Of a DNA stretch of 64,000 nt, positions 24,730-33,691 are shown in pieces (position 1 is the first letter of the stretch; every line of letters begins with the position of its first letter). Where the stretch lies: assembly GCF_001874645.1 (NCBI RefSeq), contig NZ_CP017886.1, positions 1,116,001 through 1,180,000 of the forward strand. Reading direction: 5' to 3'. The translations under genes were made by a program, and so were the position numbers. The DNA is from Pseudomonas frederiksbergensis (lineage in GTDB: Bacteria; Pseudomonadota; Gammaproteobacteria; Pseudomonadales; Pseudomonadaceae). The notes under the pieces were generated by a model. The model had not been told where the DNA came from, did not search any database, and was given only the letters and a program-made list of their open reading frames with translations.

Positions 24730-25104
24730 CTGGCGACATAACGTGTAACAGAGCTGGCGACGACGCTCTTTCATCTCTTCCCCCGGAGCTGCCTGGTAAT
24801 AAGGCCATCAGCAGCCGGGTGCACTCATGCCTGTAGTTATCCTGTAGTTATGCAGGTCGTATCAGCATGACCTGGCTGGGCATGCCTTGGTTCGACAGAG
24901 CGTCGACGACGAGAGGGTTTGGATGGCGCAGAGTACGGTAACAGCTGCTGACTGGAAGGATCGTCCAACGCTTCAGCGTTGGTGTCGAAGAGCTCGACGG
25001 CGATCATCCATTGACTCGAGTTTGCCTGGCTTTTTTCTCGCACTGACATCCTGAAGCCTCTACCAAGGATGTCAGGATGTCATTACCTAGCGCCCTGCCC
25101 TTTG
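24730..25104. other. Intergenic region between two convergent Tad units
   Basis: About 375 bases with no credible gene. It contains a tandem CTGTAGTTAT pair (24831-24850) and an imperfect hairpin TGACATCCT...AGGATGTCA (25044-25074) that probably stops the tadC transcript. A 70-codon minus-strand frame (24837-25049) has no recognisable features. Confidence 0.5.
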
Positions 25105-26076
25105 TCACAGCATGCTGAATGCTTTCAACACACCAATGAGTGCGGGCCCGATGGCGACCAGGAAGAAACTTGGCCACAGGCAGAAGATCAGCGGGAATAC
25201 CAGCTTGGTACCGATTTTTGCTGCTTTCTCTTCGGCAAACTGGGTACGCCGGTCGCGAAACTCCTCGGCATAGATACGCAGGGTGGCGCCAACACTGGTG
25301 CCGAAGCGGATGCTCTGCGCCAGCAAGCTGACCAATCCTCGAATATCTTCCAGGCCGGTGCGTTCGGCCAGGTGTTTGAGCGCGTCGGTACTGGGAACTC
25401 CGGCGCGGATTTCAGAGTTGACCAGCGCCAGTTCCAGCGCCAGCTCTGCCTGGCTGACCGCCAGCTCGTCAGCCACCCGCTCGATGGCCTGAGGCAAGGC
25501 CAGACCAGACTCCACACAGACCACCATCAGATCAAGGGCATCCGGGAAGGCGACGAGTAGCCGACTCATCCGGGCCTGCTTGCGTTTGTCGACATAGATG
25601 GCCGGTGCCAGCCAGCCCACACCGACTGCCAGGAGCAGCAACAAAATACCCATGATCAGAGACAGCTTGGGAATCAGCGGCAGAACCAGTAGCGTAACGC
25701 CCACCAGAATCAGCGGCGTCAGCAAGCGAACGGCCCAGTACATCTGCACCGCCTTCGCAGAGCGATAGCCCGCATGTATCAGCTGGGTTCTAACTGCAGA
25801 GTTCTGCCCTTGCGCTACTGAGCCAAAACGTTGGCCCACCTGCTCAAGCATCAACTGCAGATTACTGGGCGGCTCTTGCCCCTGGACTGTTGTCCCACCT
25901 TGACCACGTTTGATCATCACAAGACGGCGCTTGGATGGGTCCTGCAGCCCCTGCACCAGCAATAGCAGGGTAATTGCAACCAGCACCGTGCTCAGGCCGA
26001 TGCCTCCCACGAACAGCAGGCGCGCCAGCCGCTCATCATTCATGACACTGTGGAACAGGCTTAGCAGATAGTCCAT
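25105..26076 (-). CDS. tadC: TadC inner-membrane platform protein
   Basis: A 323-residue protein of the GspF/TadC family with membrane helices near residues 17-40, 110-150 and at the C-terminus. The conserved cytoplasmic stretch LDLMVVCVESGLALPQAIER is near 175, and KIGTKLVFPLIFCLWPSFF near 290. The ATG at 26076 has AGGAG eight bases before it. TadC and TadB together form the platform on which the motor TadA assembles pili. It is the last gene of the flp-to-tadC operon. Confidence 0.88.
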   Translation of the reverse strand: MDYLLSLFHSVMNDERLARLLFVGGIGLSTVLVAITLLLLVQGLQDPSKRRLVMIKRGQGGTTVQGQEPPSNLQLMLEQVGQRFGSVAQGQNSAVRTQLIHAGYRSAKAVQMYWAVRLLTPLILVGVTLLVLPLIPKLSLIMGILLLLLAVGVGWLAPAIYVDKRKQARMSRLLVAFPDALDLMVVCVESGLALPQAIERVADELAVSQAELALELALVNSEIRAGVPSTDALKHLAERTGLEDIRGLVSLLAQSIRFGTSVGATLRIYAEEFRDRRTQFAEEKAAKIGTKLVFPLIFCLWPSFFLVAIGPALIGVLKAFSML

Positions 26077-26105
26077 CTCAAGCACTCCTATACAGTGGCC
26101 TGGAT

Positions 26106-27092
26106 TCAAACCTGAATCCGAATGATTCTACGTATCCAGAAAATCCCGATCAGCATGGCGACAAAAGCACCTATGACCATCTTCTGGCCCACGGGCTCAA
26201 GGATGAGCAAAGGCAAATAGCTCGGGGTGGTGAGCATAATCACCGCAGCCAGCACAAAGGGTATGGACACCAGTATCCAGCCCGACATGCGCCCCTCGGC
26301 CGACAGGGTCTTGACCTTGCGCTGAAAACGGAAGCGCCCGCGAATCATGCTGCTTAACCGCTCCAGCACCTCGGTCAGATTGCCGCCGGTCTCGCGGTGG
26401 ATCAGCACCGAGGTCACCAGCATCATCACGGTCATGCTCGGCATGCGCTCCAGCAGACCCAGCATGGCCCGACGAACATCGTTGCCGTAGTTGATATCGG
26501 CGAAGGTCAGGCCGAACTCGACCGCCACCGGCCCCTTGTGCTCCTCGGCCACCAGCTGCAGGGTCTCATTGAATGGGTGCCCTGCACGCAGAGCACGGCA
26601 TATGGCATCCAGAGCGTCGGGCAGTCCCTCCTCGAATTGGGCGAAGCGCTTGCTGCGATCGCGGGATATCTTCAGTATCGGCAGCCAGAACAGTACAAAG
26701 GCAAACGGAGCCGCCATCCACCAGTGTTGCGTGAATACCCAGAGCCCGATTCCTCCCATCGCCGCCAGGGACAAACCGAGCAAAAGCACCCGATAGGCAC
26801 GATAGTCATGCCCGGCCTGCTCGATCATCTGCGCCAGCGCTTCCATCGCCGGCAACTGCTCCAGGCGCGCCTCCAGGGGTGACAGGCGCCGCAGGTACTT
26901 TTGCCGCAACACGGTCTGCATATTGGGCAGATTGCTGGCCTGCTCCAGCACATTAAGGCGGCCGCGGATACGCTTGCGTACCTTGCCGGCTTCGCCGAAC
27001 ACCGGTACCACCACCCCTTGGCTGAGCAAGAACATGGCGGTGAACACCATGCCCAGGAACGCCAGGATAAATTCGCCAGGGATCTGATTCAT
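26106..27092 (-). CDS. tadB: TadB inner-membrane platform protein
   Basis: A 328-residue GspF-family protein. It has an N-terminal helix (~5-25), a central helix pair (~105-150), the GspF-type stretch [20 protein letters not shown] (~165-185) and a C-terminal helix (~270-320). Its ATG overlaps the tadA stop (ATGA at 27089-27092), so translation is coupled. The stop is 30 bases before tadC. Confidence 0.88.
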   Translation of the reverse strand: MNQIPGEFILAFLGMVFTAMFLLSQGVVVPVFGEAGKVRKRIRGRLNVLEQASNLPNMQTVLRQKYLRRLSPLEARLEQLPAMEALAQMIEQAGHDYRAYRVLLLGLSLAAMGGIGLWVFTQHWWMAAPFAFVLFWLPILKISRDRSKRFAQFEEGLPDALDAICRALRAGHPFNETLQLVAEEHKGPVAVEFGLTFADINYGNDVRRAMLGLLERMPSMTVMMLVTSVLIHRETGGNLTEVLERLSSMIRGRFRFQRKVKTLSAEGRMSGWILVSIPFVLAAVIMLTTPSYLPLLILEPVGQKMVIGAFVAMLIGIFWIRRIIRIQV

Positions 27093-28528
27093 GACTGCCC
27101 CTCCATCCATTCAGGCCGAAACAGGCTGAGCGGCAACTCGATGCCACGCTTGCCCAGTACATCACGGAAAGCCGGCACCATGCCGGTGGGACGGAACTCG
27201 CCCAGTACCTCGCCGTGCTCGCCCATGCCGCGCCGGACGAAACCGAAGATCTCGGTCATGGTGATGATTTCACCCTCCATGCCATTGATCTCCTGCACGC
27301 TGACCACCCGCCGCTTGCCATCCTCCTGACGTTCCAGCTGAACCACCACATCGATGGCCGAAGCAATCTGCTGGCGCAACGCTTTCATTGGAAAGGTGGA
27401 GCCGGTCATCGACACCATGTTCTCGATGCGCCCCAAGGCATCACGAGGCGTGTTGGCGTGGATGGTGGTCAACGAGCCATCGTGGCCGGTGTTCATCGCC
27501 GTCAACATATCCAGCGCCTCGGCGCCGCGCACCTCACCGATCACGATGCGGTCGGGGCGCATACGCAAACTGTTGCGCACCAGTTCGCGCTGGTTCACTT
27601 CCCCGCGCCCTTCGATATTCGACGGACGGGTTTCCAGGCGCACCACATGAGGCTGTTGCAGTTGCAACTCGGCCGAGTCCTCGATGGTGACGATCCGCTC
27701 ATTGTGCGGAATGAAGCCGGACAGCACATTGAGCATGGTGGTCTTGCCGCTGCCGGTACCGCCGGAGATCAGCACATTCAGCCGCCCGCGAACGATGGCC
27801 TTGAGCATCAGCGCAATGACCGGGGTCAGGGTGCCCATCTGCACCAGACTCTCTGTATTGAGCAGATCCACCGCGAAGCGGCGGATCGACATGCTGGGTC
27901 CGTCGATGGCCAGCGGCGGAATGATCGCGTTGACCCGCGAGCCGTCTTTCAGGCGTGCGTCCACCAGTGGCGAGGATTCGTCGATGCGCCGCCCCAGGCT
28001 GGAAACGATGCGGTCGATGATATTCAACAGATGCTGGTCATCGCGAAAGCGCACATCGGTTCTCTGTAGCTTGCCAAAGCGCTCGACATACACCGAGGCA
28101 TGCCCGTTGACCAGGATGTCGGACACACTGTGGTCAGCCAGCAGCGGCTCCAATGGCCCGAGCCCCAGCACCTCGTCGGTGATCTGCTTGATGATCATCT
28201 GGCGGCTGCTGGCCGTTACCGGTGCCGAATGCTCATCCAGCAAGCGCAAGCTGATCTCGCGAATCTGCCGTCCGGCCTCGGCCGGTTCCAGGGTGTCGAG
28301 CAAGGACAGATCCATCACCTTGAGCAACTGTTGGTAGATCTTCTCTCGCCATTCGATCTCAACCGGATTGAGCTTGGTCCGGGTCTCGTAGAGCACGTCC
28401 GGCACACTCGCTTCCCAGGCCATGGGCACACTGGCACCGTCCGCACTGCTAACGGGGACCTCCGACAAGTCTGCCGGAGCATTTTTATCGGACTGCTGAC
28501 GCAGGCGATTACGAAAGTCGCTGAGCAT
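27089..28528 (-). CDS. tadA: TadA/CpaF secretion ATPase
   Basis: A 479-residue type IV secretion-type ATPase. Walker A is [11 protein letters not shown] (~residue 255). The Asp box is near [12 protein letters not shown], the Walker B region [18 protein letters not shown] is near 320, and the His box [16 protein letters not shown] near 345. TadA hexamers drive Flp pilus polymerisation. It starts four bases after the tadZ stop with a GGGGGGT ribosome site. Confidence 0.92.
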   Translation of the reverse strand: MLSDFRNRLRQQSDKNAPADLSEVPVSSADGASVPMAWEASVPDVLYETRTKLNPVEIEWREKIYQQLLKVMDLSLLDTLEPAEAGRQIREISLRLLDEHSAPVTASSRQMIIKQITDEVLGLGPLEPLLADHSVSDILVNGHASVYVERFGKLQRTDVRFRDDQHLLNIIDRIVSSLGRRIDESSPLVDARLKDGSRVNAIIPPLAIDGPSMSIRRFAVDLLNTESLVQMGTLTPVIALMLKAIVRGRLNVLISGGTGSGKTTMLNVLSGFIPHNERIVTIEDSAELQLQQPHVVRLETRPSNIEGRGEVNQRELVRNSLRMRPDRIVIGEVRGAEALDMLTAMNTGHDGSLTTIHANTPRDALGRIENMVSMTGSTFPMKALRQQIASAIDVVVQLERQEDGKRRVVSVQEINGMEGEIITMTEIFGFVRRGMGEHGEVLGEFRPTGMVPAFRDVLGKRGIELPLSLFRPEWMEGQS

Positions 28529-28531
28529 GAT

Positions 28532-29749
28532 TTACCCCCCGAACAGGCGGCTGAAGGTACGTTTGAGCAAGCCCTGCCCGCTGGCCTCGATCCCGATAAG
28601 ATTCTGGCTCAGTTCGCGCACGGCGACGGTGATGGGAGCCCGTGGCACATGGAGCTCCAGTGGCACTCCGGTATTCTGGCTTTCACTGACCACCGCATAG
28701 TCATTGGGCAGTTTCTGCAGATCCGTGCAACGCAGCGCCTCGGAAATATCCTTGAGGCTGATCGGCGAGTTTTTGTTGTAGCGATTGACCACCACCTGCA
28801 GACGGCTGCCCTGCAGGCCCAGATCCTCGCGCAGGATCCGCGCCAGGCGCGTGGCGTCCTTCAGATGGCTGATGCTCTGCTGCACCACGATGTAGACGCG
28901 GTCAGCCTGCTCCAACGTGACGCCGGTGAGGTGGTCGATCTGCCGTGGCAAATCCACCACCACCCAGTCATAGGTACTGCGTGCCAGACGCAGCAGGGTC
29001 TCGAGCTGCTCAAGACGTACATCCTGCGGCAGGCACAACTCACCGGTGCGCCCGCCGAGCACATGCAGGGTCGGACTGAAATGGCTGCAAAAGCCGCGCA
29101 AGGCAACGTTGTCCAACGCCTCGATCTGCTGCAGCACGTCCACGTGGCTGTGGGTCGTCTGCACATCCAGGCAGTGCGCCACACTGCCGAACTGCAGATC
29201 CAGATCCAGCAGCAGGGTACTACCGCCACGAATGCTCAGCTGATGAGCCAGGTTACAGGCCAGCATAGTGGCGCCCGAACCGCCTTTGGCATTCATCACG
29301 GCAATCAGTTTGCCTGTCGTCCCTTCCCCTGCATGGGCCTCCATCAGCATACGGCCGAGCGCGGCCTGTAACTCCTCTGCCGCCACCGGCTCCGGCAGGA
29401 AGTCACGGGCGCCGGCCTGCATCGCCAGACGCATGCCCTCACGCTCATCCAGCGGCCCACACACCAGCAGTGGCGGGCGCTCCTTCGCGGGGCACAGCAA
29501 CAGGGCCGCCAGTTCCTCGCGCCACAAGTGGCTGACGCGCAGCAACAGGAAGTCGGGCATCTGCTCCAGCCCATACAAGGGGTCCGTATGGCCGTTGCTC
29601 ACCAGGCGCGTGCTCACCTGCAGGCTGGGCAAGTCCTGGCTCAAGGTTTTCAGATGGTTCAAGGCCTCGGCGTCACGGCTACTGATCAGCAGGCGCATGC
29701 CTTGCTTATGGGCAGTGGTCGCGTTGGTGGCTTCCCTGATGTTCAACAT
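28532..29749 (-). CDS. tadZ: TadZ/CpaE localisation ATPase
   Basis: A 405-residue protein with a receiver-like N-terminal half (~15-125, lacking obvious phosphorylation residues) and a ParA/MinD-type ATPase domain. The deviant Walker A is NAKGGSGATM (~residue 155), followed by LLLDLDLQFGS and VVVDLPRQID. TadZ places the Tad machinery at the cell pole. It is preceded by GGAG eight bases before the ATG. It leads the tadZABC block. Confidence 0.9.
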   Translation of the reverse strand: MLNIREATNATTAHKQGMRLLISSRDAEALNHLKTLSQDLPSLQVSTRLVSNGHTDPLYGLEQMPDFLLLRVSHLWREELAALLLCPAKERPPLLVCGPLDEREGMRLAMQAGARDFLPEPVAAEELQAALGRMLMEAHAGEGTTGKLIAVMNAKGGSGATMLACNLAHQLSIRGGSTLLLDLDLQFGSVAHCLDVQTTHSHVDVLQQIEALDNVALRGFCSHFSPTLHVLGGRTGELCLPQDVRLEQLETLLRLARSTYDWVVVDLPRQIDHLTGVTLEQADRVYIVVQQSISHLKDATRLARILREDLGLQGSRLQVVVNRYNKNSPISLKDISEALRCTDLQKLPNDYAVVSESQNTGVPLELHVPRAPITVAVRELSQNLIGIEASGQGLLKRTFSRLFGG

Positions 29750-29772
29750 GGCGTAATCTCCGATGTCTCGGG

Positions 29773-29937
29773 TTATCGGCCGAGGCTTTTGCGAGGCATG
29801 GTCGACCTGAATACTGGCAAGACCAATGCCCCGCCAAATCCAGGGATAAGCAGGCCGTAACCGAAGTTCGTCACCTGCTGCACATAACGGATAGCGAGAA
29901 AGCCGTTGGTGTCGTTGAGATCCTTGGGGTTGGCCAT
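29773..29937 (-). CDS. Small hypothetical protein between rcpC and tadZ
   Basis: A 54-codon frame in the 255-base gap where rcpA normally sits in other Tad loci. There is no convincing ribosome site, and the peptide (MANPKDLNDTNGFLAIRYV and onward) is unfamiliar. It could be chance or the scar of a lost gene. Confidence 0.25.
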   Translation of the reverse strand: MANPKDLNDTNGFLAIRYVQQVTNFGYGLLIPGFGGALVLPVFRSTMPRKSLGR

Positions 29938-30004
29938 CACCGCACTTGCCAGCAATCCCTGTTTTGTTATGCCGCTTACCTGCCTGGCTTCTGCCCCCTC
30001 AACC

Positions 30005-30817
30005 TTATAGTTGAGCTTTCACCACATTGACCTCGGTACCGCGAATAACGGTGATCCCTGAACTGCCACTACGGTGCTGCATGACTTTGACCACTTTGAC
30101 AACCTTGACCGGTGCTGGCAGTTGTTTGACTTCGGCAACAGGCTGAGCGACCACCGGCTTTTTCTGGTTATCCAGCGGGTTGCGCAAGGCCAGCTGCAAC
30201 TTGCCTTCGCTCATCCCCTTGACCAGAACGACCGTCTGCTCCGGGGTCATCTCCAGCGTCACCGCGCGCACCACCACCGGCTGGGTCTTGTCGGTGCTGG
30301 CCGTCTGATCCACCGCCAGTACGCGCAGGTTTTCCAGAATGGTTTCAGCCTGGGCGTTGCTGTTACTGCCGGTCTGTTTGGTGGCCAGCACGTCGACCCG
30401 ATTGCCTGGCAAGAGGAACCCGCCGACACCGACCACATCATCCACGCGCACCGATATGGCGCGCATGTTGGGCTCGATCAGCGAGGCCAGGGTACTGCCC
30501 CCCAAGTGTTCGGCCAGGCGCGCGCCGCGCAGGATGTCGCCGCGCAGGATGGAGAAAGTGGCGATCTTGCCCACCACTTTGTCGGGGGCATCGAAGGCAT
30601 CGTCCGGCACCGTGTCCTTGGGCATGCGCACCACGGCGACCTGCTGGGCCTCGACCATCTGCCCGAAAGAGATTTCCACCGTGGCGACCACCACGGTCTT
30701 CAGGTTGTCGTCCGGGCTGGCATTGAGCCGTGCGCTCAGCCAGCTGTTGGCCATCCAGGCGGCACCCAAGCCAAGAACCAGCGACAGGGCAATCAGGGTG
30801 AGCGTACGAGAACTCAT
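30005..30817 (-). CDS. rcpC: RcpC/CpaB pilus assembly protein
   Basis: A 270-residue periplasmic protein anchored by an N-terminal helix (LTLIALSLVLGLGAAWMANS). It carries an SAF domain (~40-110, VVVATVEISFGQMVEAQQVA and DILRGARL) and an RcpC/CpaB domain (MRAISVRVDDVVGVGGFLLP). In Tad systems it links the secretin with the inner parts. GGAG is six bases before the ATG. Its C-terminus is repetitive and basic (VKVVKVVKVMQHRSG). Confidence 0.88.
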   Translation of the reverse strand: MSSRTLTLIALSLVLGLGAAWMANSWLSARLNASPDDNLKTVVVATVEISFGQMVEAQQVAVVRMPKDTVPDDAFDAPDKVVGKIATFSILRGDILRGARLAEHLGGSTLASLIEPNMRAISVRVDDVVGVGGFLLPGNRVDVLATKQTGSNSNAQAETILENLRVLAVDQTASTDKTQPVVVRAVTLEMTPEQTVVLVKGMSEGKLQLALRNPLDNQKKPVVAQPVAEVKQLPAPVKVVKVVKVMQHRSGSSGITVIRGTEVNVVKAQL

Positions 30818-30832
30818 GTCTGTATCTCCTTC

Positions 30833-32167
30833 TCAAAGAAAATCGAGCTGGACAAAGTAGTTGTTCCAGGCCCATTTCAGATCCGCTGGCGACAGCGGTC
30901 CGGAGCTGCCCAAGTAACGCTGACGGTCGATCGCCATATTCAACAGATCGCGTGGGTGGCAAGGCACCAGCGGCATGCTTTCCGGCTCGTAGAGCTGATG
31001 TAAAACATAGAGCAACAACAGCGGGTCATAGGGAATGCCCAGCCGTTCGGTTTCCTGGCGCCAGATGCGTTCGTAGTTATCGGGTTGCAGATAGCCGAAC
31101 GGGAGCTTGTAGCCAATGCGCCGCAGGAATGCCTCATCGGCCAGTTCCAGCGGATTGAGGTTGGTGGAGAACACCAGGATCACGTCGAACGGCAGCTCGC
31201 AGTGCCGGCCGCCTCCGAGGTTGAGGAAGTCACGTTTCTCTTCCATCGGGACGATCCAGCGGTTCAACAGCTCGGCGGGGGGCATGCGCTGGCGCCCCAT
31301 GTCGTCGATGATGAACAGGCCATTGCTGGCCTTGAGCTGCAAGGCCGCCTGGTACTGCCGGGTGAAGGGGTCATAACGAATGTCCAACTGCTCCATGCTC
31401 AACTCACCGCCGGTAATGACGATCGGGCGCTTGCAGCACAGCAGTCGACGGTCGATCCCTTCGTTGAGCATCAGATTGTTCTGTTGACTGTCATCATCCA
31501 GCCGCTGATGCACCTGCGGGTCATAGATCTCGATCACCGATTCGTTGATCACAATGGCATGGGGCACCCAGATGGCTTCCGCGAACAGGCGAATCAGCCG
31601 ACTGCTGACATAGGTCTTGCCGGTCCCCGCGGGGCCATAAACCATGATCGCGCGACCGGAGTTCAGCGCCACACCCAGTTGATCGAGCATCCCCTCCGTG
31701 AGCACTACGCCGTTAAGCGCCTTGCGCATATCGTGGGCGCTGATGCGTCCGTGGTGAATAGTCTGCACCTTGAGCAGGGAACGGTAGGCACTCACCGGGT
31801 AGGGTGCCGCGCCGATATAGCCGCTACGCGACAGGGCATCGCGGGCGGCACTGCGACCGCGTTCAGTCAGGCCATAACGCAGCGACTGCCCGCCTCCCGT
31901 TTGCGCCCCCATCTGCCCAAGCACTTCGATGCGACCATCCTTGCGCAGAAACACCAGCACCTCTTCCATTACGGCTCCGGTCAGCGCCAGGCGCTCTACC
32001 AGGCGCGGCATGTCCAACACGCCGGCGTCGTACAAATGCTTGCACACCAACTCGCCGAGAAAACTGTCGGTCAGACCCGTCTCCCTGATAGTGCATGGCT
32101 GGGGAGCCAGTCGCTGCACTGTTACTCGCTCATTGTGGTAGGCATCACTCTTGACGATGACGTGCAT
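30833..32167 (-). CDS. AAA+ ATPase with N-terminal winged-helix region
   Basis: A 444-residue protein. Residues ~1-130 look like a winged-helix or PadR-like helical domain (LRKDGRIEVLGQM, RYGLTERGRSAARDAL). An AAA+ ATPase follows: Walker A MVYGPAGTGKTYV (~residue 170), Walker B GLFIIDDMGRQRMP (~255), sensor VILVFSTNL (~315). The start at 32167 has GGGAGG six bases upstream. It lies three bases after the prepilin peptidase stop and 15 before rcpC, so it is an integral operon member. It is not part of the minimal Tad set; I recall related ATPases in some Tad loci, with unknown role. Confidence 0.8.
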   Translation of the reverse strand: MHVIVKSDAYHNERVTVQRLAPQPCTIRETGLTDSFLGELVCKHLYDAGVLDMPRLVERLALTGAVMEEVLVFLRKDGRIEVLGQMGAQTGGGQSLRYGLTERGRSAARDALSRSGYIGAAPYPVSAYRSLLKVQTIHHGRISAHDMRKALNGVVLTEGMLDQLGVALNSGRAIMVYGPAGTGKTYVSSRLIRLFAEAIWVPHAIVINESVIEIYDPQVHQRLDDDSQQNNLMLNEGIDRRLLCCKRPIVITGGELSMEQLDIRYDPFTRQYQAALQLKASNGLFIIDDMGRQRMPPAELLNRWIVPMEEKRDFLNLGGGRHCELPFDVILVFSTNLNPLELADEAFLRRIGYKLPFGYLQPDNYERIWRQETERLGIPYDPLLLLYVLHQLYEPESMPLVPCHPRDLLNMAIDRQRYLGSSGPLSPADLKWAWNNYFVQLDFL

Positions 32168-32169
32168 GG

Positions 32170-32700
32170 CTAACCTCCCAACCCACTGGCAAAGAGTTGC
32201 CAGTGAACGGTGTTTAAAGTGCCGAGCAAAATGGCAATCGAATAAGGGAAAGGCTTCCCGGCCACCTCGTCCGAAGTGGGGGCCAGATAGGCCTGCGCCC
32301 TCAGAATCAGCCAATAGCGCCCCAGGGTCTGTAACAATTGACCGCGAACCAGCACTATCAGGAAACCGCACACGCCACCGGCTATCAGGCTGAACAAGGC
32401 AGCCCATAACGCGTAATGGAAGGGTAGAAAACTGCCGACCGTGGCCATCAACTTGACGTCACCGGCAGCCATACCACCCAGGACGTACATGGGCAGAAAC
32501 AGCGCAAAACAGATCAGGATGCCCAGCAAACCGTCTCCCAACCCGCTGACACCCCCTGCATAAGTCTGGCTGGCCAATCCCAGGGCAAGGCCCAACAAAA
32601 TCAACACGTTGGGAATACGGTGGCGAAGCAGATCGCTCACCACTGCCACGCCCAAAAGTCCTATCAGTAAAACAGTCGATACCATCAGTTCCGTGGACAT
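32170..32700 (-). CDS. tadV: Prepilin peptidase of the Tad system (TadV/FppA type)
   Basis: A 176-residue integral membrane aspartyl peptidase (A24 family). The catalytic aspartates are seen in SDLLRHRIPN (~residue 23) and in GGMAAGDVKLMA (~79, the GxGD-type motif as GMAAGD). It has about six hydrophobic segments and lacks the N-methylation domain, as is normal for the short Tad peptidases. It should cleave the Flp and TadE-like prepilins after glycine. It lies 30 bases from the first Flp gene. Confidence 0.85.
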   Translation of the reverse strand: MSTELMVSTVLLIGLLGVAVVSDLLRHRIPNVLILLGLALGLASQTYAGGVSGLGDGLLGILICFALFLPMYVLGGMAAGDVKLMATVGSFLPFHYALWAALFSLIAGGVCGFLIVLVRGQLLQTLGRYWLILRAQAYLAPTSDEVAGKPFPYSIAILLGTLNTVHWQLFASGLGG

Positions 32701-32730
32701 GGCGCGTCTCCCGACCGGGAATTATCGTTA

Positions 32731-32922
32731 TCAGCAAGCACCACCGTTAACCGCAGCGCACAGCGCCGTGATCTTGGTATTCACTGCACCGCCCAAAAGA
32801 ACGAAGGCTGCAACAACAGCGAGCGTAATCAACCCACCTGCCACCGCATACTCCACGATGGTCAGGCCATCCTCGTCTTTGGCGAACGTGTGTACCGAAG
32901 CTTTTATTAATTGCAGAGTCAT
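32731..32922 (-). CDS. flp: Flp-type pilin (copy 1)
   Basis: A 63-residue prepilin. The leader ends at DEDG, and the mature protein starts LTIVEYAVAGGLITLAVVAA, giving the Flp motif G/LTxxEYA with the conserved Glu5-Tyr6. Two cysteines lie at the end (LCAAVNGGAC). It is about 80% identical to the next pilin upstream. GGGTACTC is a weak ribosome site, so the upstream copy is probably made in greater amounts. Confidence 0.92.
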   Translation of the reverse strand: MTLQLIKASVHTFAKDEDGLTIVEYAVAGGLITLAVVAAFVLLGGAVNTKITALCAAVNGGAC

Positions 32923-33078
32923 TTTGAGTACCCAACTTCTGCGGTCATACCGTTCAGTACATACATTGGTAGAGACGGCACGAAGTCCATTGAGTTGCCC
33001 GGTTGCTCTATCAGCGAAACAGTAACAACCGGTTGCTCAATGGATGTCGCCGCGCTCCCCTACCGTGAGTTGCCGTTA

Positions 33079-33270
33079 TCAGCAGGCGGCACCTTTGACC
33101 GCAGCGCACAGCGCGGTGATCTTGGTATTCACTGCGCCGCCCAAAAGAACGAACATGGCGGCAACCGCTACCGTAATCAGCCCACCGGCCACTGCGTATT
33201 CCACAATGGTCAGGCCGTCTTCGTCTTTGGCGAACTTCAGTACCGAAGTTTTGATTGTCTGCAGAGTCAT
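33079..33270 (-). CDS. flp: Flp-type pilin (copy 2, promoter-proximal)
   Basis: A 63-residue prepilin with leader ...KDEDG and mature start LTIVEYAVAGGLITVAVAAM. It has the same two C-terminal cysteines. The ATG at 33270 has GAGGTG eight bases upstream and is preferred over a start three codons earlier. It is the first gene of the operon, 61 bases from the two-box promoter. The duplicated unit, with its downstream flank, spans ~348 bases. Confidence 0.92.
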   Translation of the reverse strand: MTLQTIKTSVLKFAKDEDGLTIVEYAVAGGLITVAVAAMFVLLGGAVNTKITALCAAVKGAAC

Positions 33271-33330
33271 TTTGAGCACCTCATTTGTTGTTCTTTCGGG
33301 GGGAGCAACACTTTATGTGCTGCCTGATGC

Positions 33331-33400
33331 AACCCTAGTCAGGGCACAGGCAAGGGGGTTAGGAGGATTTTGCGCATCGCTAGGACTTTTTTGCGGACAC
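33331..33400 (-). promoter_or_regulatory. Two-box Tad promoter for the flp operon
   Basis: On the minus strand, CCGCAAAAAAGTCCTAG (33380-33396) and GCGCAAAATCCTCCTAA (33359-33375) start 21 bases apart. They are followed by GACTAGGGTT (33331-33339) as probable -10. The spacings match the promoter at 21985-22049 within one base, which suggests one activator, bound twice on one DNA face, controls both units. Confidence 0.7.
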
Positions 33401-33691
33401 GGCCAAATATCGGGTAATTGGCTTCTGCAGAAGGGAAAGGAAAGGCCAGAACCAAGGAATGACAGGCAAAGGCCATTGCCGTTGATTCACAAGCGACGAA
33501 CGGTTGATCCCAAGTACACCGGCAACGCGCCAATAAATAACCACCCGGCACTGACTTACAGGCGGAACATAGAACGTATAGAACTAAATACGGTTTTTCT
33601 TATCAGGATTTAGTCTGCAAAGTGATAGCACATTGACAATACTCCTCAGCGGAGAGAGGCACGAAGAACCTCAGAGCCCAGAGCCAAATAC

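Noticed and set aside
24837..25049. A 70-codon minus-strand frame after tadC
   Set aside because: Its arginine- and proline-rich end and lack of a ribosome site make it doubtful; kept only as a note in the intergenic entry.
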